Source: Cunninghamia lanceolata (lineage: Eukaryota; Streptophyta; Pinopsida; Cupressales; Cupressaceae). Taken from it: 64,000 nucleotides of DNA. Every line of letters begins with the position of its first letter. Positions within the stretch are counted from its first letter, which is position 1. The stretch spans positions 10,620,001 to 10,684,000 of the forward strand of contig BSBN01000354.1 of assembly GCA_027924645.1 (NCBI GenBank). Direction: 5' to 3'. The position numbers were made by a program, and so were the translations under genes. Under the pieces are notes generated by a model. That model saw only the letters and a list, made by a program, of their open reading frames with translations. It searched no databases and had not been told where the DNA came from. This document shows, piece after piece, positions 10,909 to 22,677 of the stretch.

Positions 10909-13845
10909 CTAAGCATCAGTTAGGGCTTCATGCATAGCCTCTAACTTAGGGATAATGATCCCTCTTAGTTCACTTAACCTGTTTATTCTATTTTTCTTCT
11001 CCTTCTCAAGCTTCTTTATTTCATTTGTGACTGCAATAGTCTGACACTCTTGATTGATTATGGAAGAGGAGAGAGGATCAAAATTTTGAGATAAACTGAA
11101 CAGTCTATCCTCTTGCTCTTTTACTTTCTTCTCAATGTCCTTGGTCACTTTGGGCCAGGATAAACAAAATTTATATATATCCATGCCATCTTTAAGAGAA
11201 TATTCTAAGCTCTTTATTCCAATATCCATAACTCTCCTATCATTTGTTATTAGACTCTGCACCTTAGAGAGTCTCTTTCCCAAAAACTCCTTCCGGACCT
11301 TTTCTTCTGCTGACTTCTCTAAGGAATCAAAATGTGTATGACCATAATTTACAAGAGACTTTAAATTACCAGATGTGGAGGACGAAGGATCCTTTTGGAA
11401 GGATGGCATGATCTTCTCGAATGCACCAGATGCAATTTCTATTAGCTCACAGTCTTCCATGTGAGACTTCAGTAGTTTTTCTTTTGCCTTTGCTTGAGTA
11501 AAGGATGCAATCTTCATGGTCTGAACCAGGGAGAGGGAATCAAAATTGAATGGTCCTTGAAGTAGTTCTGGTTCATCAATTTCCATCATCTCTTTGGTTA
11601 AGAAATCTTTGACTACTTCTGTTGTGTCTCTTGCCGGAGACAGAGTTTTCTCCCCTTCTGCAGTCTTAGCATTGTCATCTGTGGTCTTCTCTGTTTGACC
11701 TTCTTCTCTTCCCTTTATTTGTTCTTCTTGACTGATGATCTCTTCTTTTCTTTCTTCTCCTTCAATTCCAGAGTATGCAGGAGGATCCGGAAGAGAAGTT
11801 TCTTCTTCTTCATGAACTTCCTCTTTCAGAGCAGAGGAATCTAAGTCCTTAGCTTTCTCTTCACTTGTCTCCTTTGCCTCTTCTGCTACTGTCTCAGTAG
11901 ATTCTTCTTTGTCATCCATGGCCAAGGGATCATCACCTAAGTCCTCTATAATAGGAATATTGAATCTTTTTTATGCATTCCGAAGGATGTCTTCTGTTTC
12001 TTTTGCCACCTTATCAGTCTCTCCAAGCATAAGCTGATTCATTCTAGCTTTGCTTCAGAACTCATCCTTGCAATCTTTGAAGATCATATTCTTTTGATTA
12101 GGAGTGATGGAGGGATAGAGCTGAATGGCTATCTGTTCCTGGATCTCCATATCCTTTGCTTTGGCATTATTCTTTCTCATTTCAAGTTCCTTCTCAAGGC
12201 TTTTAGGAACTAGAGATATGATTTCAATCAAGGCTTTGTTGTAGATATTCAGATACCTAATTGTGGCATCTTGCAAGATCTTCTGGTCAGCTTCACTACA
12301 TTCATCATAGAATTCTGTTATTAGTTTCAGGTTTCCATCCACAGTGATTGCCTTGATGATATCATCAAGAGTAGGCTTCTCAACACATTTGTATGTCTTT
12401 TCTTCTTCCTTGTCTAGACCAGTAGAGGATTCTCCAGATAATTTCTTCTTCTTCTTCTTCATTTTCTTGACTTCCTCATCTAACTCTATCTCTTCATCAT
12501 CCTTGAGGCTTGTGTATGATCTTGTAGCCTTTGTCTTTGTTCTCTTTTCTCCTTTACCGGATGATTTTGATTCCAGTTTTGATGTCTTTCAGCTTTTAGC
12601 AGTGGCAGGTGCAGAGCTCTTAGAGGATCTAGTCTGGGAGGGGGCTTCTACCGAAGCACTTTCCTTTTCTGCTTTTTCTTTTTCTTTCTCTACCCTTTCT
12701 ATCTTCTCTCTGTTTGCATCAAGTGCCTCTTTTGATATTCCTTGCCTCTTGGCAAATTCTTCTACTTCCCTCCTCACTTTTCTTTTCATTTCTAGTTGTC
12801 TTAGCTCCACATGGATCTTCACACTCAACTCTTCAAAGGTTCCAAACCTTTCTGCCTTAGAATCCTTGGGTTGACTAAGCATGTGTTGAACATGTAGCTC
12901 TACAATTTTCTCATATACTTCATACCCAATTGGCATGATCCAGACTATCCTTGGCTCTACTGCCTCCATTAGGCATTGATTAGTTTCTACCATAAAGCAT
13001 ATGGTATCCTTATACTTTTCAACTAGAGATTGGGGGATTATCTCTCTTTCTTACATCATACTTTGAAAGTTCTTGAAGTAGCCCCATAGTGCTATATTTT
13101 GTGCCTTGGCATCACCTATTCCATGCAAATAATCCCTGATTTGTATGGCTACTGGTCTGTCATTTTGCCACATCCAACCACTAGATCCAGGTAGCTCATT
13201 CATGTAATAGAAAAATAGATAGAGTATCAAGACACCGTATTTGAAGGAATTCTTCTTGTCCTTCTTTATCTTCTGCAGGTTCTCCAAAAGTTGGTTCAGG
13301 AGAAGTTCACAAAGATCATAGTCAACATTTTCTTTTAGCATCTGATAAGCTGTGTAAATTGCAGTTCCAGGTACTGAATTTTCCCTACTGGAGTGATATA
13401 TCTTGTAACCAATTATCATGGATGCAAATTTGATATATGGATCAGTGATATCTTCAATTGTCATTGCTCTCTTATCAAATTTTGATCTGGTTGCCTCACT
13501 CACTATCTGATTCTTAACAAATTTGAGAGTAGGTATCCCACCGAATGAGTGCAATCAGGTAACTACCCTAATGGCATCCTTGGTTATCTTGAATGGCCTC
13601 ATCAACCATATAAATTTATCATGCATTCTACTTAGAACATACCAGACCCATTCATCTTCTACAAAACAGGGGAAATGAATGTACTGTGCAAAATGTTTGT
13701 CCCAGAAAATACCTTTTTATGCTTCTAGGTTTCACGGAATGAGCTGGATCAGATTGCTGGAAGAGTTCACTTCTGTGGTTGATCCTTGAGAGGCTTGAGA
13801 CAATTTGTTTGCAGAGCTCCTTTTCTTCTTCTTCTTGAATGCAAA
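10909..13845 (-). pseudogene. ORF2 of element A: large protein of unknown function
   Basis: A single minus-strand frame of about 980 codons is broken only by scattered stops (near 13728, 13555, 13051, 13001, 12589, 12052 and 11971), several of CGA to TGA type. In order it shows: a basic start with a KKKKKRSS stretch that could be a nuclear signal; a globular region with WVWYVLSRMHDKFIWL, FDKRAMTIEDITDPYIKFAS, MIIGYKIYHSSRENS, YDLCELL and FFYYMNELPGSSGW; a block with EAVEPRIVWIMPIGYEV; a Lys/Glu/Ser-rich middle; and a C-terminal part with long helical heptad-like stretches. Element B encodes the same series. I recognise no family. The initiation codon is not clear. It follows the zinc-knuckle gene by about 470 bases and may use a spliced or internal message (inference). 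Confidence 0.82.
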
Positions 13846-14315
13846 TGTACAAATGATGAACAAAAGAACCCTTTTATTTCTGTGCAAACCCTAATTTTGT
13901 TTGCAATAAATGCATACCTTAAGTTATTCTGGTTGCTCTGTTCTTCTTATCCTGAGAGATTTTTTCGGATCACTAAGATGCCCTTAAAGTTATTTTCGGT
14001 GGATATTCGCAATCTATCTACCTTTCACAATCATTCCATTTATCCATAGATCAAGATACCTTAAATTTGAATCATACCGGATCTAACTGTGAAAATCTTG
14101 TTCTTACGAATGACTATTGAACCGGATCAATCTTGGAAGATTAATCTTTTCAAAACTTCTTGCAGATCTTCCATATCTTTACCATGGATTATTTATATAT
14201 TTCTCTAAGAACCCTTTGATCCACAACCTTTCATGTGCCACTTTCAGGCACCTATTGACTAGCTGGGGGAAAATGTTTTTCTTTTGTTACTCCCCTTGAG
14301 CTAGAGCTCATCTAT
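13846..14315. other. Spacer between the two genes of element A
   Basis: No gene is seen. It lies between the zinc-knuckle stop codon and ORF2 on the minus strand. The matching spacer in element B is 18795-19221. It could hold the start of a subgenomic message or a splice acceptor; nothing decisive is visible. Confidence 0.4.
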
Positions 14316-15467
14316 TTAGTTTTCGGAAGGCATATCAGCACCAGATTCTGGTGTGGGTCCATCCCCATCATTTTTTGTACTTCTCTTCACCCATATCTTA
14401 TTCATCTCTCTTTGAATTTCATCCGCATTCACTTTTCCTTTTCCTTTGTCTTGGTTTTGATTATGATGCACCGAACCCTTTTTGTCCTGATTCTTACTTC
14501 TATAGAATTTGGCAATATGACCAGATCTATTGCAATTGTAGCAAACAACATTTCTTTGCATACTTGACTGATATCCTCTTGATCTACATTGATTAGCCAT
14601 ATGTCCCATTTTATTGCATGTAAAACATCTACCATTGAATGAATTGTTCATTTCAATATTTCTGCATTCATGAGTTTTGTGACCATACTTTTTACAATTA
14701 AAGCACTGTCCGGAGAAGGATGAATTAGTCTGATTCATTCTTCTTCTGCACTGATTTGCTTTATGACCAAAGTTATTGCAATTGTGGCAGTATCCATTGA
14801 AGGAAGGATATCTTTGAGCATTTGGTTGCCTTACCGGAGGTCTTCTAGGCCTATTTCTTAGATTTTCTGATCTGGAGTTCTTCTGACCAGATCCGGAGCT
14901 TTCACCTTTTTCATACCCCAAGCCTTGCTTGTCATCTATCCTCTTTTGGCTTTGAAGAAGAACTTTAAGTTGAGCAGAGCTTATCTTGAATTTCTCTTTG
15001 TATTCATTTGTTGTTTGAAGATCCCTTTTAAGAGTGTCAATCTGATTCTCAAGTTGTTCTTCATTATGCCTGATTATTCTATCCATTTTGTGGCAGTCTT
15101 CTGATTTCTCCTTGAGAGATTGTCTTAGATCTTTTTCAGTTTTTCTTTTCTCTTCAATTTCTTGGGTGAATTTCATAACTCCTAATTCCATTTCATGTCT
15201 TACCATAATGACCTCTTTTGATAACCTTTCACATAACTTGGTTTTCTCCTTCAGATCTTCATTTGTATCATTGGCTTCACTTTGACTTGCCAATTACTGA
15301 AGTAGATCCTTTCTTTTTTTCATAGAGCTACTCAGTTTCCCTTTTAGTTCATTTATGAAATCATCAGCCTGTTTGAGTCTTTGCTTCAATTCATTGACTT
15401 CGGAGTTAGATTACTCAAGATCATCTAGGGCAAACTGAATTTGTTCCCTCATACCATACACATCCAT
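14316..15467 (-). pseudogene. Gag-like coiled-coil protein with CCHC zinc knuckles, element A
   Basis: The start is placed at the first ATG after the primer site (MDVYGMREQIQF). One frame runs to 14316 with two stops, both early (near 15413 and 15293). The first half is a charged coiled coil (ELKQRLKQADDFINELKGKL, then repeated Glu/Lys heptads). A Gly/Ser/Arg/Pro linker (RPRRPPVRQPNAQRYPS) leads to four knuckles: CHNCNNFGHKANQC, CFNCKKYGHKTHEC, CFTCNKMGHMANQC and CYNCNRSGHIAKFY. The last has Tyr in place of the final Cys. The tail is basic and ends TPESGADMPSEN. Knuckles of this type bind RNA in retroelement nucleocapsids. The usual copia gag fold before the knuckles is not visible. Nucleic-acid packaging is the likely role (inference). 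Confidence 0.88.
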
Positions 15468-15518
15468 TTGAATTCCCAGACCTTCCTCAAGTTGTTAGGC
15501 TCTATTTGGAGGAACTTA

Positions 15519-15530
15519 GCTCTGATACCA
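15519..15530 (-). other. Primer binding site of element A
   Basis: TGGTATCAGAGC on the minus strand, two bases from the 5' LTR end, is the well-known plant primer site complementary to the 3' end of initiator tRNA-Met. Confidence 0.95.
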
Positions 15531-15532
15531 AT

Positions 15533-16609
15533 TGTTGATAACTGAGAGGGGGGATGAATCAGTTATCTTAATTAATTTAACTTTCTATTCTTCTTTAACA
15601 GCTAGTGCAGCATCAAAGCAAATAAGCATCCATAATTATGAAAGTAGAAACAAAGTCAATACACATAACACAATGATTTTGACATGGAAAACCCTGTTAA
15701 GGGAAAAACCACGGGGTGACTAACCCAAGGATGTATTCTCTGTTAGAAGAATAGAAATACAAAATGACACCTGCCAATTAGGGCTCACTGCCTGAGCACA
15801 CTGCTCACAAGAGGCTCACTACCTACAAGTTATAAAGAGAGTAACAAGATACTTGAACTGATGAGAAGCATCCACATATGCTGGAGTACAGTTCTGGTTA
15901 GGCTCAGTACACTAATCTACTGCACTTCATTCTTTCTCTTCTTTGGTGCTGCTGTCCTGTCACATACCGGACCTGCCTTACTGCTTCCACACTGCTCTTC
16001 TACTTTTCTTCGCACAACACATGCCTTCATACCAAAACCAATCTCGTATATATAACCGCACCAAGGATTTCATCCACTTTCTAGTCGGCATCCAGAATAC
16101 TTACTATTTTCCCAAACTCTTGGTTTGTTGGCTAAATCCTTGCTTATCAAGTGATGCGTATCAAAGAGATGCTCATAGAAGTCATCAATTATGTTGGCCA
16201 ATCATGAATGATACCTCAATAAGCTTGATCACCATCAATATCTCATCTAGATCAAGGTCTGATGCTCTGCCGATTAGTTCTTCCTCAGTCTACTCTGCCA
16301 AACAGGAACCCAATACTTAGGTGCTTATATCTATTCACTCTTTCATCACCGGAGGCTCAATCCCTGGAATCTATTAGTTAAGGTACTCCTCTTGACTTTC
16401 CCAAGTTTGCACTTTACGTAGATACTTCCTCTGATAGATCCGGACCCGATTGTCAGACCTTGCTGCATACTCTGTTCTTTCTTACTGGACCTCAACACTC
16501 TTCAATCTAACTTTCGGTATAGGCACACCATGTCCTGCGGATGGGTGGGATGAACTTTGTTGCCATCAATGACAACACTCATGAAGCTACACTGTGTCTC
16601 TTGCCAACA
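15533..16609 (-). repeat. 5' LTR of element A
   Basis: On the minus strand it starts TGTTGGCAAGAGACACAG and ends CAGTTATCAACA, right before the primer site. It pairs with 9417-10502. The target repeat ATTTT follows on the plus strand at 16610-16614. Confidence 0.92.
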
Positions 16610-17508
16610 ATTTTGTGGTCTGCAGCAAAGGTTATGATATGACAATTAGACTGAACCAACGACAGTCTGTGTTTGAGGCTGACCTGTTAGTTTGATTTAT
16701 ATGTGGCAAGTTCTATTGAACTTTATCCTAAGTGGTTCTAAAATTGGGACCAACATATGAGAATGTGTTTCAAATGTAAATTGGGTCTGCAAAGCATTCT
16801 GGTGAATGAATTTGGCTGACAGACTACATGTTGATTAACTACATGCTTCATCTTAGTAGGCCAACCTAATGTGAAGATTCTAAGTGTTGTGGATATATAT
16901 GAGATCCAATTCAATGTTTAGATGATGTATGTGTGAATATGAAGGTGTGTGTGTGTGACACATGAAATATTGTGATTTTGTGAAGGTGACAAGTATAGAA
17001 GAAGAGAGATCTTATCTTCATGTAAGAATAGAGCAGTGTAGTAGAGCAGTTCAAGATGAAGAGTTTTGAGACAATTTTCTAAGCATTATTAGAGCTATAA
17101 TCATGCATTTGTAGATGCAATTCTAGCAGTTCATTTTGGCAGTGAGCCACCCTTCTATCTCTTTCTTTCTTTAGGCAGTGAGCTTGTTTTGGCTGTAAGC
17201 TTGTATGCAGTGAGCATCCATGGATGATGAGTAATTTTCAGAAGTGAGCCCTAGGTAGTGAGCCTCTTTTATAATTCGGTATTGTTACTATATAATATAT
17301 TGCGAGCTAACACTCACCGTGGTTTTCCCCTTTTTGGGTTTTCCACGTAAAAATCCTGGTGTTCATGTGTCATGCCTTGTGGTTGTTCATGCTATGTTTA
17401 ATTTGCTTTAATGTTGTTGAATGGGAAAATAAATTAATGATTTAATGAGTGTATGGTTTAAGAGAATACTGATTCACCCCCCTCTCAGTATTCTCAGTGT
17501 TCAACAAT

Positions 17509-17520
17509 TGGTATCAGAGC
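17509..17520 (+). other. Primer binding site of element B
   Basis: TGGTATCAGAGC lies two bases after the 5' LTR end (GTTCAACA). It is the same initiator tRNA-Met-type site as in element A. Confidence 0.95.
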
Positions 17521-17574
17521 CTGGTTCCTTAGAAGAAGTCTAACAACTTAAGGAAGATCTTGGAGATTGAACAC

Positions 17575-18794
17575 ATGGAAAGTAAAAGTTATTCTACTCC
17601 TCCTAAAGAAATTGATTCAACTGAAACCATAGAAGAAGAATGCATGCTTGTCAGTGAAGAAGAACTCAAGGCTTCTCTTGAATATCTTGAAAATACTGAA
17701 ATAGAAAATAGGGATCTGAAATAAAATGTCACTCATCAAAAAATTGAGGGAGCAAGTCAAGAGGTTCAAAGAAAAGCATAAGGAAGTTAGTGAACAATTG
17801 AGATCAACAAATGATACCTTGAGTGATCTAAAAGTGGAAGTTGTAGAAAGAGTAAAAGCTAAAGAAAGCCTAAATGAAATAATAAAAAACAAATCTAAAG
17901 AATGTACAATGCTTGAACAAGACATTGTGTATCTGAAAGTTGATCTGAAACAAGCATGGATTCAAGAAGATAAATTTAGAGTGAGTGATGCCAAACTTGA
18001 TGGAATAATTTCAAGTCAAAAGAGTCCTAATGACAAAGAAGGCTTGGGATTTGAGAAAGGTGAAAGTTCTAAAATAGGTCAAGAAAAGAATGCTAAGATC
18101 AAAAAGGACAAAGGCAAACAGATCTAGAATAAAAGGAACAAACCTAGAAGACCACCGGTCAGGCAACCAAATGCTCAAAGATACCCCTCTTTCAATGGTT
18201 ATTGTAATGCATGCAATAAGTTTGGTCATAAGGCTACTCAATGTAGAAGCAGAGTGAATCAAAATATTCCATCATTTTCCCTCCAGTGCTTTACTTGTAA
18301 TAAAGTAGGTCATAAAGCTAATGAATGCAGAAGTCAGATAAGGAATGGTTACAACAATGGAAGGAATGCTCAAACTTTCAAAGGTAAATACTTTATATGC
18401 AAAAAAAATTGGTCACGAAGCTAGTGAATGTAGAAGTTAGATAAGGAACAACTATAATAATGGAAGGAATGCTTAATCTTTCAATGGAAATTGCTTTGCA
18501 TGCAATAGATTTGGACACAAGGCTAACCAATGTAGATTAAGGATGAATGGAAGGAACAATAGTCAGAAAAATGTTGTATGCTTCAATTGCAACAGGTCTG
18601 GACATATTGCAAGATTATGCAGAAGAAAGAATATGAAGAAGGATAATTAGGCAGAGATGAAGAAACAAGTACAAAAGGAAGATTTGGCAAAGATCAAGAA
18701 GGAGATGAACAATATTTGGGTTAAGAAGGAAGTACATGAAGTCAAGAATGAGTTTACACCAGACTCTGGTGTAGATACTTCCTCTGGGAAGTGA
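17575..18794 (+). pseudogene. Gag-like coiled-coil protein with CCHC zinc knuckles, element B
   Basis: The first ATG after the primer site gives MESKSYSTPPKEIDSTETI. A shift near 17720 moves into a second frame that holds a long coiled coil (KKLREQVKRFKEKHKEVSEQ onward). The knuckle region follows with CNACNKFGHKATQC, CFTCNKVGHKANEC, a broken third knuckle near 18390-18435 (extra A in an A-run, then a stop), CFACNRFGHKANQC and CFNCNRSGHIARLC. The linker RRPPVRQPNAQRYPSFNGY is shared almost exactly with element A. The end TPDSGVDTSSGK corresponds to the end in A. B thus has five knuckle positions against four in A. Stops and shifts make it non-functional. Likely role: RNA packaging (inference). 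Confidence 0.87.
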
Positions 18795-19221
18795 ATTGGG
18801 AGCTCTGGCTCAGGAGGAGTTTTAATGAAATATTATGTTCCCTTAGCTAGAAAAGTTGTGCTAACATTTAGCATGAAGATATAAGTTAGAAAACATTTTG
18901 CCAGATCTTTTGAAGAAGATTCTGGTAGAAAAGAACCTAATGTGGTTGATTGCAGAGTAATTTAGATCGACCGTGAGTGACAGGGAAAGAATTTGATAGC
19001 TTTTTGAATCAAGCATTTATGGTGATTAGGTTTTAATGAAAATAGCTTAAAAGGAGATTCATTTGAAAGGAAATCACATTGCATTCAAACCCTCAAGAGA
19101 CCAAGAAGATTTGAGTAGCGGAGTACAAAAGTGAATTCAAACATTTAGCGAGAAGAAACCCTAACCAGAAGCAAAGATTAAGGTATTTACAGTTTTCACT
19201 CTTACAAAGTTTTATTGAACT
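18795..19221. other. Spacer between the two genes of element B
   Basis: No gene. It is purine-rich on the plus strand and occupies the same place as the 13846-14315 spacer of element A. Confidence 0.4.
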
Positions 19222-20112
19222 ATGAAAATGGCTACTCCACATGTTGTTGAGATCACTGAGAGGCCTCGCCCTAAGTGCAAGAAGCACCCATTTAAAACCT
19301 TATAAATTGATCTAGATGGTGCATTCTTTGAGGTCCCATTTGGCATCATGCATACTAAAGATGTTAGGGCATATATTCATTTAAAATTAGGGCAAGTTTA
19401 CTTGAATGAGTTGACCAAGGATAAATTTGAATTAAAGGAAGAATTTAGTGCTCTGCATGAGAAGAAATTAGATACATGGATTGATTTTCCCGCCTTCTTT
19501 GAAGATGCTTGGGTTTAGTATTCCCTAAGTAGATTACATGACAAATTCATGTGGTTAGACATGACACATATGATTACTAAGGATACCATTGAGGTAGTGA
19601 CTGGTATGTGTTCCCCACCAGAACAGTTCTGGCTTTGAAGGCCGTAAAGAATAACACAGTGATGGAGTTAACAGGTGACAAATTTGACAAAAGGGCATTA
19701 ACAGTCAATGACATAGAAGATCCAATGGTAAGGTTTGATTCCATGGTGATTGGTTATAAAGTATACTTCTCAAACAGGGAGAACTTTGTCTTAGCTATGG
19801 CTATCTACACAACCTTAGAAATGGTGAAGAAGAATGCAAAATATGACCTGTGTGAGTTACTCCGACAACAATTGATGGAGAATCTAAATAAGAAAAAGGA
19901 CACTAAGTACCCCTTTAGGTATGGTACTTTGATCATCTACCTATTGTTCTACTTCCTGAAAGAATTACCAGGTACAGGTAACATTGCTTGGTTAAATCAT
20001 TCTCCAGTAGCAGTTTAAATTAGAAATCACATGCAAAGTTTAGGAGATGTTGATGCAACATTATGGGTTTACTATAAGAATTTCCAAAATAAAATGCAGG
20101 CTAGGGCTAGGA

Positions 20113-21167
20113 TGATGTAGAGGGGAAGGAATAAATAGCCCTCACATATATCTTTCACACACACAAAAATAGAAATTAAAACTTGCAACAAGTATATTGC
20201 AAATTTGGTTTGTAATTTGCAACCAATTTTCATATATTTAACCAGTTTAACAAAAAAGAAAATTACATCAATCCAAAAAGGACAATGGGAATGCAAAAAT
20301 CCCTTATAAAGGTGCAAAAATAAACTACAAAATGTTTTTCTACAACAAACCAAAGTTTTATAAAATTTTTCCTTTCCAGCTCCTGCAAAATCACAACAAA
20401 CTACTATGCAAATATAGTTAATTCTCCCGGAATCTCAATGGCTGTACAAACAGCTCCAAATCTGCAACAACACACTTCCAAAACCCTCTTGGAGGTCAGC
20501 CATACCTCCCCTCTATCTCTCCTTCAACCTGGAAAAAAAAAAACTTCCCTTCAAAATGAATTTCAATTCCTTTTTGTATCTCATTTTTTTTGGAATGAAA
20601 TGTAATTTCAATAAATTTATTTGCATTTCAATACATTTCCAGCCCACTCTCCAAAATGCAATGTCCCCCTCTTGTAAAATAGCCAATTTCATTTATTTTA
20701 ATCAAATAAATTGACTAAAATAAGCCATTCAAACTTTGTGCCTTGCCATGCTTTGTGGTGGTGCTATTTTTAGTATTCTTGCTTTCATGTATTAAATAAA
20801 AATCTACTTTCCTTAACTTGGGCACCCACTCCCTCCAACCCTATTTTTTAGGGATTTGGGAATCTTAAATTTTCTAATTTAAATAGAATTGGAAACCTCC
20901 AAAAAAACCAACACCCCCTTTTGCTTTTTTCTAGATTTTGTGATTTTAAATCACAATTCCCACTATCTCCACTATCTTGCCTTTCTCAAATTAACTCCAA
21001 ATTCATATTTTAAATTTTAAAATATGATATGACATCCAAATGCATAGAAAAATGAATTTCATAAAATTAAAATATGAAATTCAAACCACTCCAAAAATGC
21101 AACATAATAATTAAACATATTTTGGTTGACACAGGATTGCCTATACACCTTGGATGCTCCTACATCA
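20113..21167 (-). repeat. 3' LTR of element C
   Basis: Aligns with 22678-23713 over its full length, with a short extra segment near 20750 (TTTGTGGTGGTGC). The adjoining interior has only a weak purine tract on the minus strand (GGCCAGGAGTT). Confidence 0.9.
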
Positions 21168-21443
21168 AACTCCTGGCCAAAAGAAAATCCAAGCCCTCTT
21201 GGATTGAGGGTAGTAATAGATCTTCATCCTTTGAATGCTCCTCCTTGATGTCCTCTATGCTCTGCCTCTTGTCCTCTTTGAAACAGCTCCAATTGGTCTT
21301 CATTTTCACTCTTGGAACAAACTCAAACTCAACTCTTTGTCTTTGTTCGACACCTTGATATGGCTTCCTTGTAGCTAATTGATCAGCTACATGTCTTCTA
21401 ACCATCCTCTCATTGAAACTTGATGTTTCTCTTGTCCTCATAC

Positions 21444-22598
21444 CTACAAACAAGTTCTTACCAGCTGTCCCATGAATATCCTTCTTACCTTCTTTGCATA
21501 CTCAAACTCATCCATTTGTTTTTGCCAAACAACCTTGTTTACTTCACTACTTGTCTTCACATCTACTTTTAGGTTCCCTTTCCTTAGAACCCCTACATAA
21601 TCAAGTCCAAAAACCTCTATCATGGTAGAATATGACTGCCCTCTAACCTCACTTTCCATTAAAGGACAAAGCACTGTCCTAACCACAATATCTTCATGCT
21701 TCTCCAATCCATTTGGAGTCTTCATCAACAACTCACCTTTGGCCCTCTCTTGGCCTATATTTGCTATCACCACATCATTGCTCTTCTTAAATACTGAAAT
21801 ACTCTTTAAACTTACTATCTTATCAAGTTTATAATCCACTGTATTGGCAGATTGAAACTGCCCACAAACTTCTTTTGCAATCAAAGGACAAAACACTATC
21901 CCTACCACAACCTCATCACACTTTTCCAAACTAACTTGAGTCTCCTCAAGGAATTCATCCTTGACCTCCTCTTTCTCAAATTCTATCACCAACTCATCAT
22001 CTTTTCTTTCTAGACTTGTTGTCTTGACACCTTTTGCCTTTGTAGTGGTTGCATATTCTTCATTTTTGTCTTCCTCAAACTTCATATACTCCCTCTTGCC
22101 AAACATGATTACTATTGCTTCTTTGGTCTGCTCCTTAGTATTCTCCTGCAGTGGTGTTAGTTTAAAAGTGGTTCCATCCTTTTCCATAGTGTAAGTATTA
22201 TACCTCCCATCATATATGGCATGTCTATCATACTGCCATGGTCTTCCAAATAACAAATGACAACTCATAGGTACCACATCACAAAGAATTTTATCCTTAT
22301 AGCCACCAATATTAAATTCAACAAAAGCTTGTTCATTTATTAAAATTGACTAATTATCATTCAACCAAGATGCTTTATATGGTGCTTCATGAGGAATCTT
22401 TTCTAAATTCAATTTATCCACCATTTATATGGAAACCATGTTGTCAGTAGAACCAAAATCTATAACAAATTTACATACCTTTTCTCTACATTTGCATGTT
22501 GTTCTGAATAGTGATTTCCTTTTAGTCATCTCCTTTAACTTAGCATACCTTTCTTTCAAGTCTCTGATTTCTTTTGCCATGGCATCTTCTGGATGCAT
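21444..22598 (-). pseudogene. Retropepsin-like protein of element C (Ty3/gypsy type)
   Basis: The frame starts at an ATG 66 bases inside the primer site (MHPEDAMAKEIRDLKERYAK), and then has FRTTCKCREKVCKFV and VIDFGSTDNMVS, which matches the active-site region of gypsy retropepsins (Asp, then Gly-Ser two residues on). A stop follows at about 22425. The frame goes on with CHLLFGRPWQYDRHAIYDG and NTYTMEKDG, the C-terminal retropepsin segment normally found before gypsy reverse transcriptase, and then with a long acidic region (ELVIEFEKEEVKDEFLEE). A shift near 21450 leads into a further 97 codons ending in the LTR. Gag, RT, RNase H and integrase are missing. This is either an internally deleted gypsy element or a protease-only non-autonomous form. 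Confidence 0.78.
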
Positions 22599-22663
22599 CT
22601 TGACTCTTCAAATTACAACTGTCAAACTTCAATCTTCAACTCTTCCAATGATCTACTACCTAA

Positions 22664-22675
22664 GCTCTGATACCA
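22664..22675 (-). other. Primer binding site of element C
   Basis: TGGTATCAGAGC on the minus strand, two bases from the 5' LTR end. It is again the initiator tRNA-Met type. Confidence 0.9.
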
Positions 22676-22677
22676 CT

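Larger units (their letters stand above)
9417..16609 (-). mobile_element. Element A: complete pol-less LTR retrotransposon nested in B
   Basis: Two LTRs of 1,086 and 1,077 bp flank an interior of about 5.0 kb. The 5-bp duplication ATTTT is present on both sides (9412-9416 and 16610-16614), and the flanks rejoin to give the sequence still seen in B's 3' LTR at about 27055. On the minus strand the order is 5' LTR, tRNA-iMet-type primer site, zinc-knuckle protein, ORF2, purine tract, 3' LTR. The order matches element B, but the LTR sequences differ, so A is a related family and not a copy of B. No enzyme domain of pol was found anywhere in the interior. The LTRs are closely similar to each other, with scattered differences, so insertion is younger than that of B. 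Confidence 0.93.
7279..17506 (+). repeat. 5' LTR of element B, interrupted by two insertions
   Basis: The stretches 7279-7664, 9137-9416 and 16615-17506 align in order with the 3' LTR at 26395-29189. Shared blocks are GGCAAACAT.ATTGATAGAGACACT, TGGTGTTGTCATTGATGG, the GAGCTACTGAGTATTGCTACTTGG stretch, TTTTTGTGGTC.GCA and the end AACACTCACC.TGGTTTTCC. Without the two insertions the LTR is about 1.56 kb. It ends GTTCAACA, followed by the primer site. Confidence 0.88.

Noticed and set aside
12344..12874. 176-codon plus-strand frame rich in Phe and Ser
   Set aside because: It is the complement of the Lys/Glu-rich ORF2 of element A. Phe/Ser/Leu runs are what the reverse of AAG/GAA codons gives.
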